From NCBI GenBank assembly GCA_964457335.1, contig CAYWGD010000006.1:53687-117686 (forward strand): DNA of 64,000 nucleotides, given 5' to 3'. The translations under genes were made by a program, and so were the position numbers. This stretch comes from CAJBVW01 sp964457335. Lineage in GTDB: Bacteria; Myxococcota_A; UBA796; SXON01. Position 1 is the stretch's first letter; each line of letters begins with the position of its first letter. Below, in pieces: positions 50,797-61,339 of the stretch. The notes beneath the pieces are model-generated. The model was not told the origin of the DNA. It was given only the letters and a program-made list of their open reading frames with translations, and searched no databases.

Positions 50797-51140
50797 GTTC
50801 GTTCTCCAGGCGACGCTAGGCTACTGCGAAGGGTCAGCAAACACAACCGCCCGTCCTCGGGCGCGTCCCCGCCGGAGGCGGGGCCGGGTGCCCTCCAGGC
50901 TCGGCCCAGGGGCCTCGGTCGGCCGGCCGCGTGCCGGCCGACCGCCCGGCGCCTCCGAGCTCCCCGTCGGCCTTCGGCCCACCGCCCCGGCGCGCGCCGG
51001 GCGCCTTCCGGTCCCCCTCGCGCGGGCGTGCTCCGCGCCCCTGCCACACAACGGGACATGCGGAGCTGCCACACACCGGGAGGCCGTCGGGACGTGGGAG
51101 GCCCTCATCGTAGAGAGCCAACCCGAGCTGTGAGGCACTC
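50797..51140. other. Spacer holding repeat copy C, no gene seen
   Basis: About 344 bases without a supportable gene. It contains the dispersed repeat (50885-51025). After the repeat two short tracts share GCCACACA (51043-51050 and 51068-51075). Confidence 0.55.
50885..51025 (+). repeat. Dispersed structured repeat, copy C
   Basis: It aligns with copy A along about 140 bases. The hairpin is longest here: CGGTCGGCCGGC (50916-50927) pairs perfectly with GCCGGCCGACCG (50933-50944) around a five-base loop. The copy lies 46 kb from A and B, so the element is dispersed and not merely local. Confidence 0.6.
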
Positions 51141-51434
51141 ATGACCCCGAACCGACCGATCTTCTCCCTCCTCCTCCTCGCCACCGCCTGCGCCCCGGAC
51201 ATCGAGGCGCCAGGTGGCCAGCGCGAGGTGTACCCCATCAACTACGGCGTGACGGAGCTCGAGGACGCCGCCGCCGTCCAGTGCGACAACGACGCCGTGA
51301 GCCAGATCGTCGAGCAGTACAGTAGGACAATCCCGCTGCCTGCACCGGCGCCGCTCTGCGCTCGCGCAGCTGCTGCGGCAGGTGACCCTCTCACCCGGCG
51401 GGGTGAAGATCACCTACGGCTATTGTCACCATGA
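51141..51434 (+). CDS. Small lipoprotein, probably frameshifted
   Basis: From ATG 51141 the frame encodes a lipobox (LLATAC, Cys about 17), an acidic region and then loses protein-like character near 51320. The +1 frame continues with 'ALAQLLRQVTLSPGGVKITYGYC' to about 51425, which looks like the original second half. The gene is therefore likely a frameshifted 90-100-residue lipoprotein. Its end overlaps the convergent MopE/Pmp gene. The family is not recognised. Confidence 0.4.
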   Translation: MTPNRPIFSLLLLATACAPDIEAPGGQREVYPINYGVTELEDAAAVQCDNDAVSQIVEQYSRTIPLPAPAPLCARAAAAAGDPLTRRGEDHLRLLSP

Positions 51435-53339
51435 ACCGGCAGGCCCCCCATACCCCCCGACATCCGACCTGCTCCCGTCCGCATCGAGGATCGCCGGGTC
51501 GCCGGCGTCGATGAGCGGCGACGACGGATCCAATGCCAGGTCCCAATCGATGCTGTCCGGGGACGACGTGTCCGCGTGCAGCGGGGCGACACCCAGGTTG
51601 CCGTCGCCGGGCGCGGGCTCGGTGGTCCCCTCGAAAGGCGTGGCGCCGTTGTCGTAGAAGTTGCTGTAGCGCGCGGTGAGCACGTCGCGGCTCGAGTAGG
51701 CGTACACGACGCCGCCCGCGTCCGCGTCGTTGCTCGACACGTTCGTGTTGGTGAGCGTCACCGACGAGCTGCTGTCCTCGAAGTAGAAGGCGCCGCCCGT
51801 GCCCGAGCCGACGTTCCCGACGATGTCCCCGTTCATGACGGAGAACGTCGACTGGTTGTACATCGCCACGCCCGCGCCCAGCGCGCGGTTGCAGGTCGCC
51901 TCGTTGCCGGTCAGGGCGACGTTGGTGAGCGAGCCCGTCGAGAAGGTGTGGAAGAACAGCGCCCCGCCGCAGTTGTTGTCGCCGCTCACCACGTTGTCCG
52001 CGACCCGCACGTTGGAGAGCTCGAGGATCCCGCCGTCGTACACCCCCGCGGCCGCCCCGAAGGCGTAGGTGCCCGAGCCGGGGCCGTCGATCGTGTTCCC
52101 CCAGATCGCGCCGCCCCGCCAGCGGACGACGCTGTCGCTGGCCACGTACAGCGCCCCGCCGTGCATCACGGACGAGCTCGTGGCGACGTTCTCGAAGGCC
52201 TCGCCGTCGTCGACCTCCAGCGTCGTGCGGAGCGCGTAGATGCCGGAGGCGTAGCAGCGGAGGTCGGCGGAGCAGGCGAGCTCGTTGTCGTCCACGGACA
52301 AGGAGCGCGCCGTCACGGTCGCGCCGTTCAGGTAGGCGCCGACGCCGATGCAGCCGCCCGACACGCACCGGTTCCCGGTGATCCGCACGTCGGCGAGCGA
52401 GAGCTCCGCGCCCCCGACGAAGAGCCCGGCGCCCATGTCGGCGTCTCCGCCGGTGATCGTGAGGCCCGCGAGCGCGCTGCCCGACGCCGAGCCATCCACC
52501 TCGACGACCGGCCCGACCCCGCCGCCGTCGATGACCGTGAGGTCGGAGCCCATCCCCTGCAGGGACACGGCCTTGCCGGAGAGCGTCAGCGTCTCGGACC
52601 AGGTGCCCGCCCCGACGCACACCATCTCGCCGTCCGGCGCGGCGTCCAGCGCGTCCTCGATCGTGGGCCAGGCGCCCGGGACCGCGTAGGGGCCGTCCAC
52701 CGCGCCGTCGCAGTCCTCGTCGACGCCGTCGCAGATCTCCTCCGCCCCCGGGTACACCTCGTCGTCGGCGTCGTCGCAGTCGCCCCCCACGAGCACCCCG
52801 CCCGCGTCCGGGGTGCACGAGGTGGTCGCGTCCCCCGCTCCGAAGCCGTCCTCGTCGGCGTCGGAGTACCAGGTCACGCCGTCGATCGGGTCCTCGTCGA
52901 TGGCCTCGTCGCAGTCCTGGTCGACGCCGTCGCAGGTCTCCTCCGCGGCGGGGTGCACGGTCCCATCGGCGTCGTCGCAGTCGCCGCCGACGGGCGCGGC
53001 GCCCGCCGCTCCCCCGCAGATCGAGGGGACGTCACCCGTGCCGTAGCCGTCCCCGTCGGCGTCCGGGTACCAGCCGACGTCGAACGCACCCTCGTCCACC
53101 GCCCCGTCGCAGTCCTGGTCGGCGCCGTCGCAGGTCTCCGTGGCGTCGGGGCTCACCGCGGGATCGGCGTCGTCGCAGTCGTCGGCGTTCCCGACGGCCG
53201 CGGTGGGCGGCGCGCAGCCGTCCCCGGGCGAGTCGGGGTCGCCGTAGCCGTCCTCGTCGCGGTCGTGGAACCACGCGATGGTGGCGCAGTCGTCTTCGGG
53301 CTTCGTGTCGGTGCAGGCGGCGAGGATCGCGAGGAACAT
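51426..53339 (-). CDS. Surface lipoprotein with four MopE-type modules and a Pmp-like beta-helix
   Basis: This 637-residue lipoprotein has a minimal signal (MFLAILAAC). Residues about 20-215 carry four copies of the metal-binding-type module built from DxDGDGYG, GGDCDDADxxVxPxAxExCDGxDxDCDxxxDE. Residues about 225-610 form a right-handed beta-helix with GG[AG]LY turns, and the end (SPLIDAGDPAILDADGSRSDVGGYGGPAG) is the usual cap of such surface proteins. It has the same layout as the lipoprotein at 29504-31150 but more modules. It is probably a Ca-binding coat or adhesion protein; no enzyme residues were seen. Confidence 0.85.
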   Translation of the reverse strand: MFLAILAACTDTKPEDDCATIAWFHDRDEDGYGDPDSPGDGCAPPTAAVGNADDCDDADPAVSPDATETCDGADQDCDGAVDEGAFDVGWYPDADGDGYGTGDVPSICGGAAGAAPVGGDCDDADGTVHPAAEETCDGVDQDCDEAIDEDPIDGVTWYSDADEDGFGAGDATTSCTPDAGGVLVGGDCDDADDEVYPGAEEICDGVDEDCDGAVDGPYAVPGAWPTIEDALDAAPDGEMVCVGAGTWSETLTLSGKAVSLQGMGSDLTVIDGGGVGPVVEVDGSASGSALAGLTITGGDADMGAGLFVGGAELSLADVRITGNRCVSGGCIGVGAYLNGATVTARSLSVDDNELACSADLRCYASGIYALRTTLEVDDGEAFENVATSSSVMHGGALYVASDSVVRWRGGAIWGNTIDGPGSGTYAFGAAAGVYDGGILELSNVRVADNVVSGDNNCGGALFFHTFSTGSLTNVALTGNEATCNRALGAGVAMYNQSTFSVMNGDIVGNVGSGTGGAFYFEDSSSSVTLTNTNVSSNDADAGGVVYAYSSRDVLTARYSNFYDNGATPFEGTTEPAPGDGNLGVAPLHADTSSPDSIDWDLALDPSSPLIDAGDPAILDADGSRSDVGGYGGPAGSW

Positions 53340-53365
53340 GCGGGAAGTCTACCAGCGGAGCCGCC

Positions 53366-56224
53366 CTACTTCCGGAACGCCACCTTCCGCGTGTCCAGGA
53401 GCTCCTCGCGCGGGATGGCGAGCCGCTCGGACAGGAGGCCCACGAGCTCCGGGGTCGAGAGGCGGCCGGCCTCCTCCCCGCCGTCGAGGACGCGGGCCAC
53501 GAGGTCGCGCTTGTCGGCGTGCAAAGCGAGGATCTGGTCCTCGATCGTGCCGAGCGCCACCATGCGGTAGATGGTGACGGGCCGCGTCTGGCCGCGGCGG
53601 TGGGCGCGGTCGGAGGCCTGGTCCTCGGCGGCGGGGTTCCACCATGGGTCGAGGTGGACGACGCTGGAGGCCGCGGTGAGGTTCAGCCCCACGCCGCCGG
53701 CCTTCAACGAGAGCAGGAACAGCGGGGCCGCGCCCTCCTGGAAGGCCCGCACGCGCTGTTCGCGCGCGGCGCGCGGCGTCTGTCCGTCCAGGTACAGGTA
53801 GGCCACGCCGCGGGCGTCGAGGGCCTCGCGCACGAACGCGAGGTGCGACGTGAACTGGCTGAAGACCAGGGCGCGCTGGCCCTCGGCCAGCAGCTCGTCG
53901 AGGAGCTCCAGCACGCGGGCGAGCTTGGACGAGGGGAGCTCGGAGCGCGGGTCGTAGAGGCGCGGGTGCGAGACGAGCAGCCGCAGGCGGGTGAGCGCGG
54001 CGAGGACCTCCACGCGGCGCTCCTGCTCCTTCAACACCGACGCGCGGCTCTCGATGTCGGAGAGCGTCGCGAGGCGGGCGTCTTCGTAGAGCGTCCACTC
54101 CGCGCTGGAGAGCACGACGGGCACGCGCACCTCCGTGCGGGGCGGCAGCTCCGTCTCGACCTGCCCCCGCGTGCGGCGGAGGAGGAACGGCGCGAGGACG
54201 CGGGCGAGCGCCGGGGCCGCGGCGGGGTCGATCTTCTTCTCGATGGGGAGGGCGTAGCGGGCGCGGAAGGCCTCCCAGCCGCCGAGCAGGGCGGGGAAGA
54301 CGACGTGGAACAGGCTCCAGAGCTCGCCGAGGTGGTTCTCGATGGGGGTGCCCGACAGCGCCACCTTCACGTCCGCCTTCACCGCGCGGGCCGCGCGCGC
54401 GCGCCGGGTGTTCGCGTTCTTGAGGTTCTGCGCCTCGTCGTACACGGCGGTGGCGAACGGGTGCGCGGAGAGGCGCTCGGCGTCGTGGACCAGCAGCCCG
54501 TAGCTCACGACGAGGACGTCGCCGGGCCCGAGCGCGGCGAGCGCGAGGTCCCGGTCGGGCGCGTCGGCGTACAGCACGAGGCGGAGCGACGGCGCGAAGC
54601 GGCGGGCCTCGTCGCGCCAGTTGAACGCGACGGACGTGGGCGCCACGACCAGCGCGGGGCCGAGCTCCGCGCGCGCCAGCAGGAGCGCGAGCGACTGGAC
54701 GGTCTTGCCCAGCCCCATGTCGTCGGCGAGCACCCCGCCGGCCCCCCACGCGGCGAGCCGGACGAGCCAGGCGTAGCCCTCGGACTGGTAGGGGCGGAGC
54801 TCGGCGCGCAGCGTCGCCGGCAGCACCGGGCGGAGCGCCCCGGCGGCTTCCACGCGGGCGACGAGCGCGCGCCAGCGCTCGTGGGCCTCCAGCGCGGCGC
54901 CGCTCTTCTGGAGCGCGTCGAACACGGGCGCCGACGCCGGACCCACCTCCACACCCGCGCGGCCGAGATGCGCGTGATCCGCGAGCGCCTCGAGGAGCCG
55001 CCGCAACGCGGCGTCGAGCTCGACGTAGGTGTGCGCGTCGACGGCAACGTAGCGATCGCGACGCCGCGCGGCGTCGAGCAGCACCGCCAGCTTCACCCGC
55101 TCGCTCCCCACGTTCAGCTCTCCGAGCGCGCCGAACCACTCGCGCCGCTGGTCGAGGACGATGCGGAGGGCGCCGGCGCCGTGGCGACCGAGGGAGCGCA
55201 GCGGTCGCCCGACCCACTCCAGCTCGGGCGGCTCGGGGCGCGCGGCGCAGGCGGCGAGCAGGTCGAGCGCGCCGTGGGCGTCGGGAAAGCGGAAGGTGTA
55301 CGGCGCCTCGGAGCGCTCGGCGTCTCCGAGGGGGAGCTCGTCGAGCAGCGCCTCGGCGTGGAGCTCCTCGCACCGGAGATCGCGGACGGCGTGGAAGGCC
55401 TGCTCGCCGCGGCGCACGTGCACGTCGCGCGGGCCCTGGCCGGGCACGAACGACGCGCTGTCGGCCAGCGGCCGCACGCGCAGCTCGACGATCACGGCGC
55501 CGCCGGGCTGGGCCTCCAGGCGGAGCAGCGGCAGGAACAGGGGCGGCGTGGCCTCCCCGAGCACGCTCCGCGGCATCGCGACGGGGACGTGCGCGGCCCA
55601 CCGGGCGAGCGAGGCCAGGAGCGGCTGGCGGGCCTCGACGGGAAAAACGTCCCCCTCGCGCTTGAGCACGGCCAGCATGGCCCGGAGCTCGGGCTTCACG
55701 TCGAGCAGCGTCAGCCGGCGACCGTCCCAGAGGAAGAGCACGTCCTCGGCGCGCGAGCGACGGAGGCGGTCGAGGAAGGGCCCGGAGAAGGCGGAGCCGT
55801 CGAGACCCGCCGTCACGCGCACGGCGCCGCCGCGCGGCTCCGCGACGAGGCCCACGGGGGCACGACCGACGAGCACGGGGCGATCGGGGGCCTCCTGGAG
55901 GAACAGCCGGGGGTGGTCCACCAGCGCCTCCACGGCCGCGCGCGACACGAAGCCGCCGTCCTCGGGCAGGAGCATCGCGATGCGGGCATCCTCGGCCGCG
56001 AGCTTTCCGGCGTGCTCGATGAGCAGGCGACGACGGCTGACGACGGTGCCCACGCCGGGCTTCCCCCCCTTCCCGAGCTTGTGGAGGGCCGGCAGGACCT
56101 CGATCCCGGCGCCGTCGCTGACGGAGAGCCGCCACGTGAGCTCGATGCCCGCGCGGCCGATCGGGCTCTCCGTGAGCGCGGCTTCGAGGGCGAGGAGCGT
56201 GCGCTCCCAGGCGGCGTCGGACAT
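53366..56224 (-). CDS. SNF2-family helicase-like ATPase
   Basis: This 952-residue protein has a long N-terminal region (about 1-470) of mixed fold seen in bacterial SNF2/HepA relatives, then a complete SNF2 motor: Walker A DDMGLGKT (about 501), Walker B YDEAQ (about 595), SGTPIENHLGELWSL, the second lobe with LVFSQFTSHL, GVGLNLTAA, and the final QASDRAHRRGQ (about 871). These are DNA translocases that remodel protein-DNA complexes. No nuclease or methylase domain is attached and no phage-defence neighbours are present, so a housekeeping remodeller is the simplest view. ATG 56224 was chosen. Confidence 0.92.
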   Translation of the reverse strand: MSDAAWERTLLALEAALTESPIGRAGIELTWRLSVSDGAGIEVLPALHKLGKGGKPGVGTVVSRRRLLIEHAGKLAAEDARIAMLLPEDGGFVSRAAVEALVDHPRLFLQEAPDRPVLVGRAPVGLVAEPRGGAVRVTAGLDGSAFSGPFLDRLRRSRAEDVLFLWDGRRLTLLDVKPELRAMLAVLKREGDVFPVEARQPLLASLARWAAHVPVAMPRSVLGEATPPLFLPLLRLEAQPGGAVIVELRVRPLADSASFVPGQGPRDVHVRRGEQAFHAVRDLRCEELHAEALLDELPLGDAERSEAPYTFRFPDAHGALDLLAACAARPEPPELEWVGRPLRSLGRHGAGALRIVLDQRREWFGALGELNVGSERVKLAVLLDAARRRDRYVAVDAHTYVELDAALRRLLEALADHAHLGRAGVEVGPASAPVFDALQKSGAALEAHERWRALVARVEAAGALRPVLPATLRAELRPYQSEGYAWLVRLAAWGAGGVLADDMGLGKTVQSLALLLARAELGPALVVAPTSVAFNWRDEARRFAPSLRLVLYADAPDRDLALAALGPGDVLVVSYGLLVHDAERLSAHPFATAVYDEAQNLKNANTRRARAARAVKADVKVALSGTPIENHLGELWSLFHVVFPALLGGWEAFRARYALPIEKKIDPAAAPALARVLAPFLLRRTRGQVETELPPRTEVRVPVVLSSAEWTLYEDARLATLSDIESRASVLKEQERRVEVLAALTRLRLLVSHPRLYDPRSELPSSKLARVLELLDELLAEGQRALVFSQFTSHLAFVREALDARGVAYLYLDGQTPRAAREQRVRAFQEGAAPLFLLSLKAGGVGLNLTAASSVVHLDPWWNPAAEDQASDRAHRRGQTRPVTIYRMVALGTIEDQILALHADKRDLVARVLDGGEEAGRLSTPELVGLLSERLAIPREELLDTRKVAFRK

Positions 56225-56352
56225 CGGCCTCGGGATCCGGACCGGACGTCTACATCACTTTCCCGCGGCGAGCCTCGTCGGCTGGACGCCGCGTGGCGTC
56301 GCCGAGGCGCCCGCCAGCCCGGTCTCCACGCCGTCGGAGTAGCATCCCCCCG

Positions 56353-57183
56353 ATGCTCGTCCTCCTCGCTTGCGCCGCCCCCGACCCCGCTCCGTCGGAC
56401 ACGGCGGAGGCGCCCGGCCCCTGGGACGTTCACGGGCTCGTGAACATCGCGCACCGCGGCGGCGGGCTCCTCGCGCCGGAGGAGACGCTCGCCGCTTACG
56501 AGAACGCGATCGCCGTGGGCGCCGACGCGCTCGAGTGCGACACGCACGCCACCTCCGACGGCGTGGTGGTGTGTATACACGACGACACCGTGGACCGGAC
56601 CACCGACGGCACCGGCGCGATCCGCGACATGACGTTCGAGGCGCTCCGCGCGCTGGACGCGGGGTACTGGTTCACCCCCGACGACGGCCGGTCGTATCCC
56701 TACCGCGGGACCGGGCTCGTCGTCCCGACCCTGGCCGAGGTGCTCGCGGCCTTCCCCGACGTCCCGTTCTCCGTCGAGATCAAGCAGACCGAGCCTCCGA
56801 TCGTCGACGCGGTGCTCGCCGACATCGACGCGAACGGAGGGCGCCCGCGCGTGGTCGGCGGCTCCTTCGACGACGCCACGTCCGCGGCCCTCCGTGCCGC
56901 CGCGCCCGACCTCCAGACGGCCTTCTCCCTCCCCGAGACGGTCCTGTTCGTCGAGGACGGCGACGACGACGACTACGTGCCCCCCGCGCGCTTCCTCCAG
57001 AGTCCGCTGTACATGGGCGAGACCCTCCTGATCGACGAGTCGTTCGTGGAGCGCGCCCACACGCTCGGGCTCGCGGTCCACCCGTGGACCGTCAACGACC
57101 GCGCGGAGCTCGAAACGCTCGTCGCCCTCGGCGTGGACGGGATCTTCACCGACGACCCCGCGCTCCTGGCGCAGCTCCGCTAG
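56353..57183 (+). CDS. Glycerophosphodiester phosphodiesterase lipoprotein
   Basis: This 276-residue protein has a very short lipoprotein signal (MLVLLAC). The GDPD TIM barrel shows the metal/catalytic set: HRGGGLLAPEETLAAYENAI, ALECDTHATSDGVVVCIHDDTVDRTT, SVEIKQTE, and the end VHPWTVNDRAELETLVALGVDGIFTDDP. It releases glycerol-3-phosphate from phospholipid head groups at the envelope. Two catalytic His and the Glu/Asp metal ligands are present. It is divergent from the SNF2 gene. Confidence 0.92.
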   Translation: MLVLLACAAPDPAPSDTAEAPGPWDVHGLVNIAHRGGGLLAPEETLAAYENAIAVGADALECDTHATSDGVVVCIHDDTVDRTTDGTGAIRDMTFEALRALDAGYWFTPDDGRSYPYRGTGLVVPTLAEVLAAFPDVPFSVEIKQTEPPIVDAVLADIDANGGRPRVVGGSFDDATSAALRAAAPDLQTAFSLPETVLFVEDGDDDDYVPPARFLQSPLYMGETLLIDESFVERAHTLGLAVHPWTVNDRAELETLVALGVDGIFTDDPALLAQLR

Positions 57184-57229
57184 CCCGGCCGCGACACGTG
57201 GGGGGCGAGGCGCAGGACGGCGCGCCGGC

Positions 57230-57631
57230 CTACTCCGACGCCTCGACCAGCACGGGATCGTTCGGCTCGTTCAGCGCGTCCCAGCGCCGCCAGAGCTCCC
57301 AGCCGTCGTCGGCGCCCTCGACCGAGAAGTCGATGTTGTAGAGGCAGTCGCACCCGGCCACCACCGAGGGGTGCATGTCCACGGGCTGGACGAGCACCTG
57401 CAGGAGCGGCCCGTCGAAGCGGTAGAAGCCCTCCACGTCCTGGGCGCAGCGGAAGTGTGCGTTCTCCCACTCGAAGCGGGTGGCGTCGCCCTCGGGCGCC
57501 GCCGTCACGGTCGTCTCGTACTCCTCGTAGGGGCTCCCGTCGCAGGCCTTCTGGCTGAAGTCCTCGATGGGAGCGGCGTCTTCCCAGCCCTCCGGGAGGT
57601 CGGTGCAGGCGACGAGCAGCAGGACGAGCAT
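57230..57631 (-). CDS. Small Cys-containing lipoprotein under sigma-54 control
   Basis: This 133-residue lipoprotein has the signal MLVLLLVAC and a single small domain with five further Cys (KACDG, RCAQD, GCDCLYN), probably disulfide-linked, and many Trp/Phe. ATG 57631 has GGAG five bases upstream. A sigma-54 promoter lies about 30 bases upstream, in the gap after the GAF-AAA+ activator gene on the same strand, so it is the likely target of that activator. I do not recognise the family. Confidence 0.7.
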   Translation of the reverse strand: MLVLLLVACTDLPEGWEDAAPIEDFSQKACDGSPYEEYETTVTAAPEGDATRFEWENAHFRCAQDVEGFYRFDGPLLQVLVQPVDMHPSVVAGCDCLYNIDFSVEGADDGWELWRRWDALNEPNDPVLVEASE

Positions 57632-57657
57632 GGGATCTCCGGTTCGCCGACGGGGCA

Positions 57658-57673
57658 TGCAAGCGCGAGGCCA
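57658..57673 (-). promoter_or_regulatory. Sigma-54 promoter between activator and lipoprotein genes
   Basis: On the minus strand the bases read TGGCCTC-GCGC-TTGCA: the GG and GC doublets have exact spacing and the -12 box is perfect; the -24 box has three mismatches after TGGC. The predicted start about 57647 leaves a 16-base leader holding GGAG. Confidence 0.6.
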
Positions 57674-57681
57674 GCGCGCCC

Positions 57682-59183
<1,502 letters not shown>

Positions 59184-59187
<4 letters not shown>

Positions 59188-59996
59188 GCCGCCTCCGTCG
59201 CGGCCCCCTCGCGCGCCGCGAACGTCGCCGCGAATCGCGCGCGGGCACGGTCCTCGATGACGGCGAGCGCGTCGTCGTCCCGACGCGGATCGTGGTGGAA
59301 CAGGGCGAGCCGCCGCACCGCCGCGCGCTCCGCGACCGTCACCGCCTCCGACCACGTGGAGTGCCCCCAGCCGCGCCGCGAGAGGTACTCCTCGTCGGTG
59401 TACTGCGCGTCGTGCACGAGCAGGTCGGCGCCCTCCGCGAGCGCGACCAGCCGCGGGTCCACCTCCCCGCCGTGCTCGATGTCCGTCGCGTACACGACCG
59501 CGCGCCCGTCGGCCTCCACGCGCCACGCGAGCACGCCGTTGGGGTGGCTCGACTCCGCCGCCGTCACGCGGAACGGCCCGACCTCGAAGGGCTCCCCCGC
59601 CACCGCCGCCCGCCACGTGACGCGCGCCCGCAGCGCGTCGAGGCCCACCGGGAAGCTCGGCGCGACCATCTGCCGGGCGAGCGCGTCGCGGAGGTCCACG
59701 CCGTCGCGCGTCGCGCCCACCAGGTAGAGCTCCGACGCCGGGTGGAACGCCGGCCCGAAGAACGGCACGCCCTGGATGTGGTCCCAGTGCACGTGGCTGA
59801 AGAGCACGGTCGCGCGCAGCGGCCCGCCGTCGCGCAACATCGCGTCGCCCAGCGCCCGCAGCCCCGTGCCCCCGTCGAGGATCAGCCGCTCGCCGCCCGC
59901 CCGCACCTCCACGCACGAGGTGTTGCCGCCCGCGCGGGTGTACCCCGCGCCGCTCACCGCGATGCTCCCGCGCACGCCCCAGAACCGGACCTCCAT
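59184..59996 (-). CDS. Metallo-beta-lactamase-fold hydrolase
   Basis: This 270-residue hydrolase begins MEVRFWGVRGSIAVSG, the typical start of the PhnP/RNase-Z-like MBL branch. It has HVHWDH (His68, His70, Asp72, His73), a distal His in SSHPNG, and DIEH and VHDAQY for the second metal. Members cleave phosphodiesters, including cyclic nucleotides. The coupling to a GAF-domain activator raises the possibility that it makes or destroys that protein's ligand. ATG 59996 was preferred to an upstream start at 60071 because homology starts here. Confidence 0.85.
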
Positions 59997-60172
59997 CGGA
60001 CCTCCTCGCCCACGCCGCGCTCCTGCGGCGAAGGGCGCCCTCCGACGGAGCAAGCCGCGCGCCGCTCGCAAGTGTCCGGATTCCCTGGCGGCGCCCCCCC
60101 GGGGCTGCGCCGGTTTGGCGCAGGGGTGCGCCGGGACGGAGCACCCCGTTAGCTGGCGGCGAGGAGCCGAGC

Positions 60173-60763
60173 ATGCCCACGACCGACCCCCGCATCGACG
60201 CCTACATCGACCGCGCCGCGCCCTTCGCGCAGCCGATCCTCCGCCACCTGCGCGCGGCCGTGCACGCCACCTGCCCCGACGTGGTCGAGACCGTGAAGTG
60301 GGGCATGCCGCACTTCGAGCACAAGGGCGTCCTCTGCAGCTTCGCGGCGTTCAAGGAGCACTGCTCGTTCGGCTTCTGGCGCGGCTCCGAGGTGATCGAG
60401 GGCTCGGCGCCGGGGATGGGGAGCTTCGGCAAGATCACGTCCCTCGCGGACCTCCCCGCCGACGCCGAGCTGGCCGCGCTGATCGCCAAGGCCGTGGCCA
60501 TCAACGAGTCCGGCACCAAGGCCCCGCGCCCGGTCAAGCACCCCAAGCCGCCGCTCGCCATCCCCGCCGAGCTCACGGCGGCGCTCGACGGGCACCCCGA
60601 GGCCCGCGCCAACTTCGACGCCTTCCCCCCGAGCCACAAGCGCGACTACGCCGACTGGATCGTCGAGGCCAAGACCGCGGAGACGAAGCGCCGCCGCATC
60701 GAGCAGGCTGTCGCGCAGATCGCCGAGCGCAAGTCGCGGAACTGGAAGTACGAGCGCGGCTGA
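60173..60763 (+). CDS. DUF1801 / YdeI (OmdA)-like protein
   Basis: This 196-residue protein has a DUF1801 fold in the first 125 residues (PILRHLRAAVHATCPDVVETVKWGMPHFEHKG) and a C-terminal YdeI/OmdA-associated helical tail (LDGHPEARANFDAFPPSHKRDYADWIVEAKTAETKRRRI). The YdeI family has been linked to resistance to cationic stress in some bacteria, without a known reaction. ATG 60173 was chosen. It is divergent from the MBL gene and followed by a stress-protein gene. Confidence 0.85.
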   Translation: MPTTDPRIDAYIDRAAPFAQPILRHLRAAVHATCPDVVETVKWGMPHFEHKGVLCSFAAFKEHCSFGFWRGSEVIEGSAPGMGSFGKITSLADLPADAELAALIAKAVAINESGTKAPRPVKHPKPPLAIPAELTAALDGHPEARANFDAFPPSHKRDYADWIVEAKTAETKRRRIEQAVAQIAERKSRNWKYERG

Positions 60764-60894
60764 CGACCCTGGATCAGGGCAGCCGCTCCGCGCTGCGTCG
60801 GCGCCGTGCCCCGGAGGGACGTGGGCGGCTCCGGTGCCCGGGGCGTGTTTCCCGCCGAGCACCCCGCACTTACCGTCGATCGAGGGAGGTGCGC

Positions 60895-61167
60895 GTGGCG
60901 AAGGAGAAAGAGCACGGCAAGGGGTCGATGACGGTCGAGGAGGCCGGCCGCCTCGGCGGCGAGAAGCGCAAGGAGGAGCTCGGCCACGAGGGCTACGTGG
61001 AGATGGGCCACAAGGGCGGCGAGGCCGGCGGCAAGAAGGGCGGCGAAGCTCGCAAGGAGGAGCTCGGGCACGAGGGCTACGTGGAGCTCGGGCACAAGGG
61101 CGGCGAGCGCGTCCGTGAGCTCGTCGAGGCCGGGAAGGAAGTCGAGGGGGAGAAGACGAAGAAGTAG
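60895..61167 (+). CDS. KGG-repeat stress (LEA-like) protein
   Basis: This is a 90-residue, very hydrophilic protein starting at GTG 60895 with GGGAGGT upstream. It consists of two or three repeats of the GGEKRKEELGHEGYVEMGHKGG type, as in GsiB, Con-10 and plant Em proteins. These accumulate in general stress and desiccation and are disordered. No partner gene is required. Expression control is not visible. Confidence 0.9.
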   Translation: MAKEKEHGKGSMTVEEAGRLGGEKRKEELGHEGYVEMGHKGGEAGGKKGGEARKEELGHEGYVELGHKGGERVRELVEAGKEVEGEKTKK

Positions 61168-61339
61168 GCGCGGGGGCGGCGGTTTGCCGCGCGGGCGGCA
61201 GACCGACGTGCCCCCTCGGAGCCCGGGGCGATGTGGCCGACGGAGGGCTTGCGGCGGCGCGGAGTAGGGCGCGCCACCCCGACCTCCGCGCGAGTCACCG
61301 GTTGTAGCGTCTACCTCCGCGTGCTGGCGGGGCCGGGGC

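Noticed and set aside
53366..56224. SNF2 protein as part of a DISARM- or DpdE-type defence system
   Set aside because: No methylase, nuclease or phospholipase-D neighbours; flanks are a surface lipoprotein and a phosphodiesterase lipoprotein.
61325..61339. Possible sigma-54 promoter before the M28 peptidase (TGGC...GGGC)
   Set aside because: The GG/GC spacing fits but the -12 box lacks TTGC; too weak in DNA this GC-rich.
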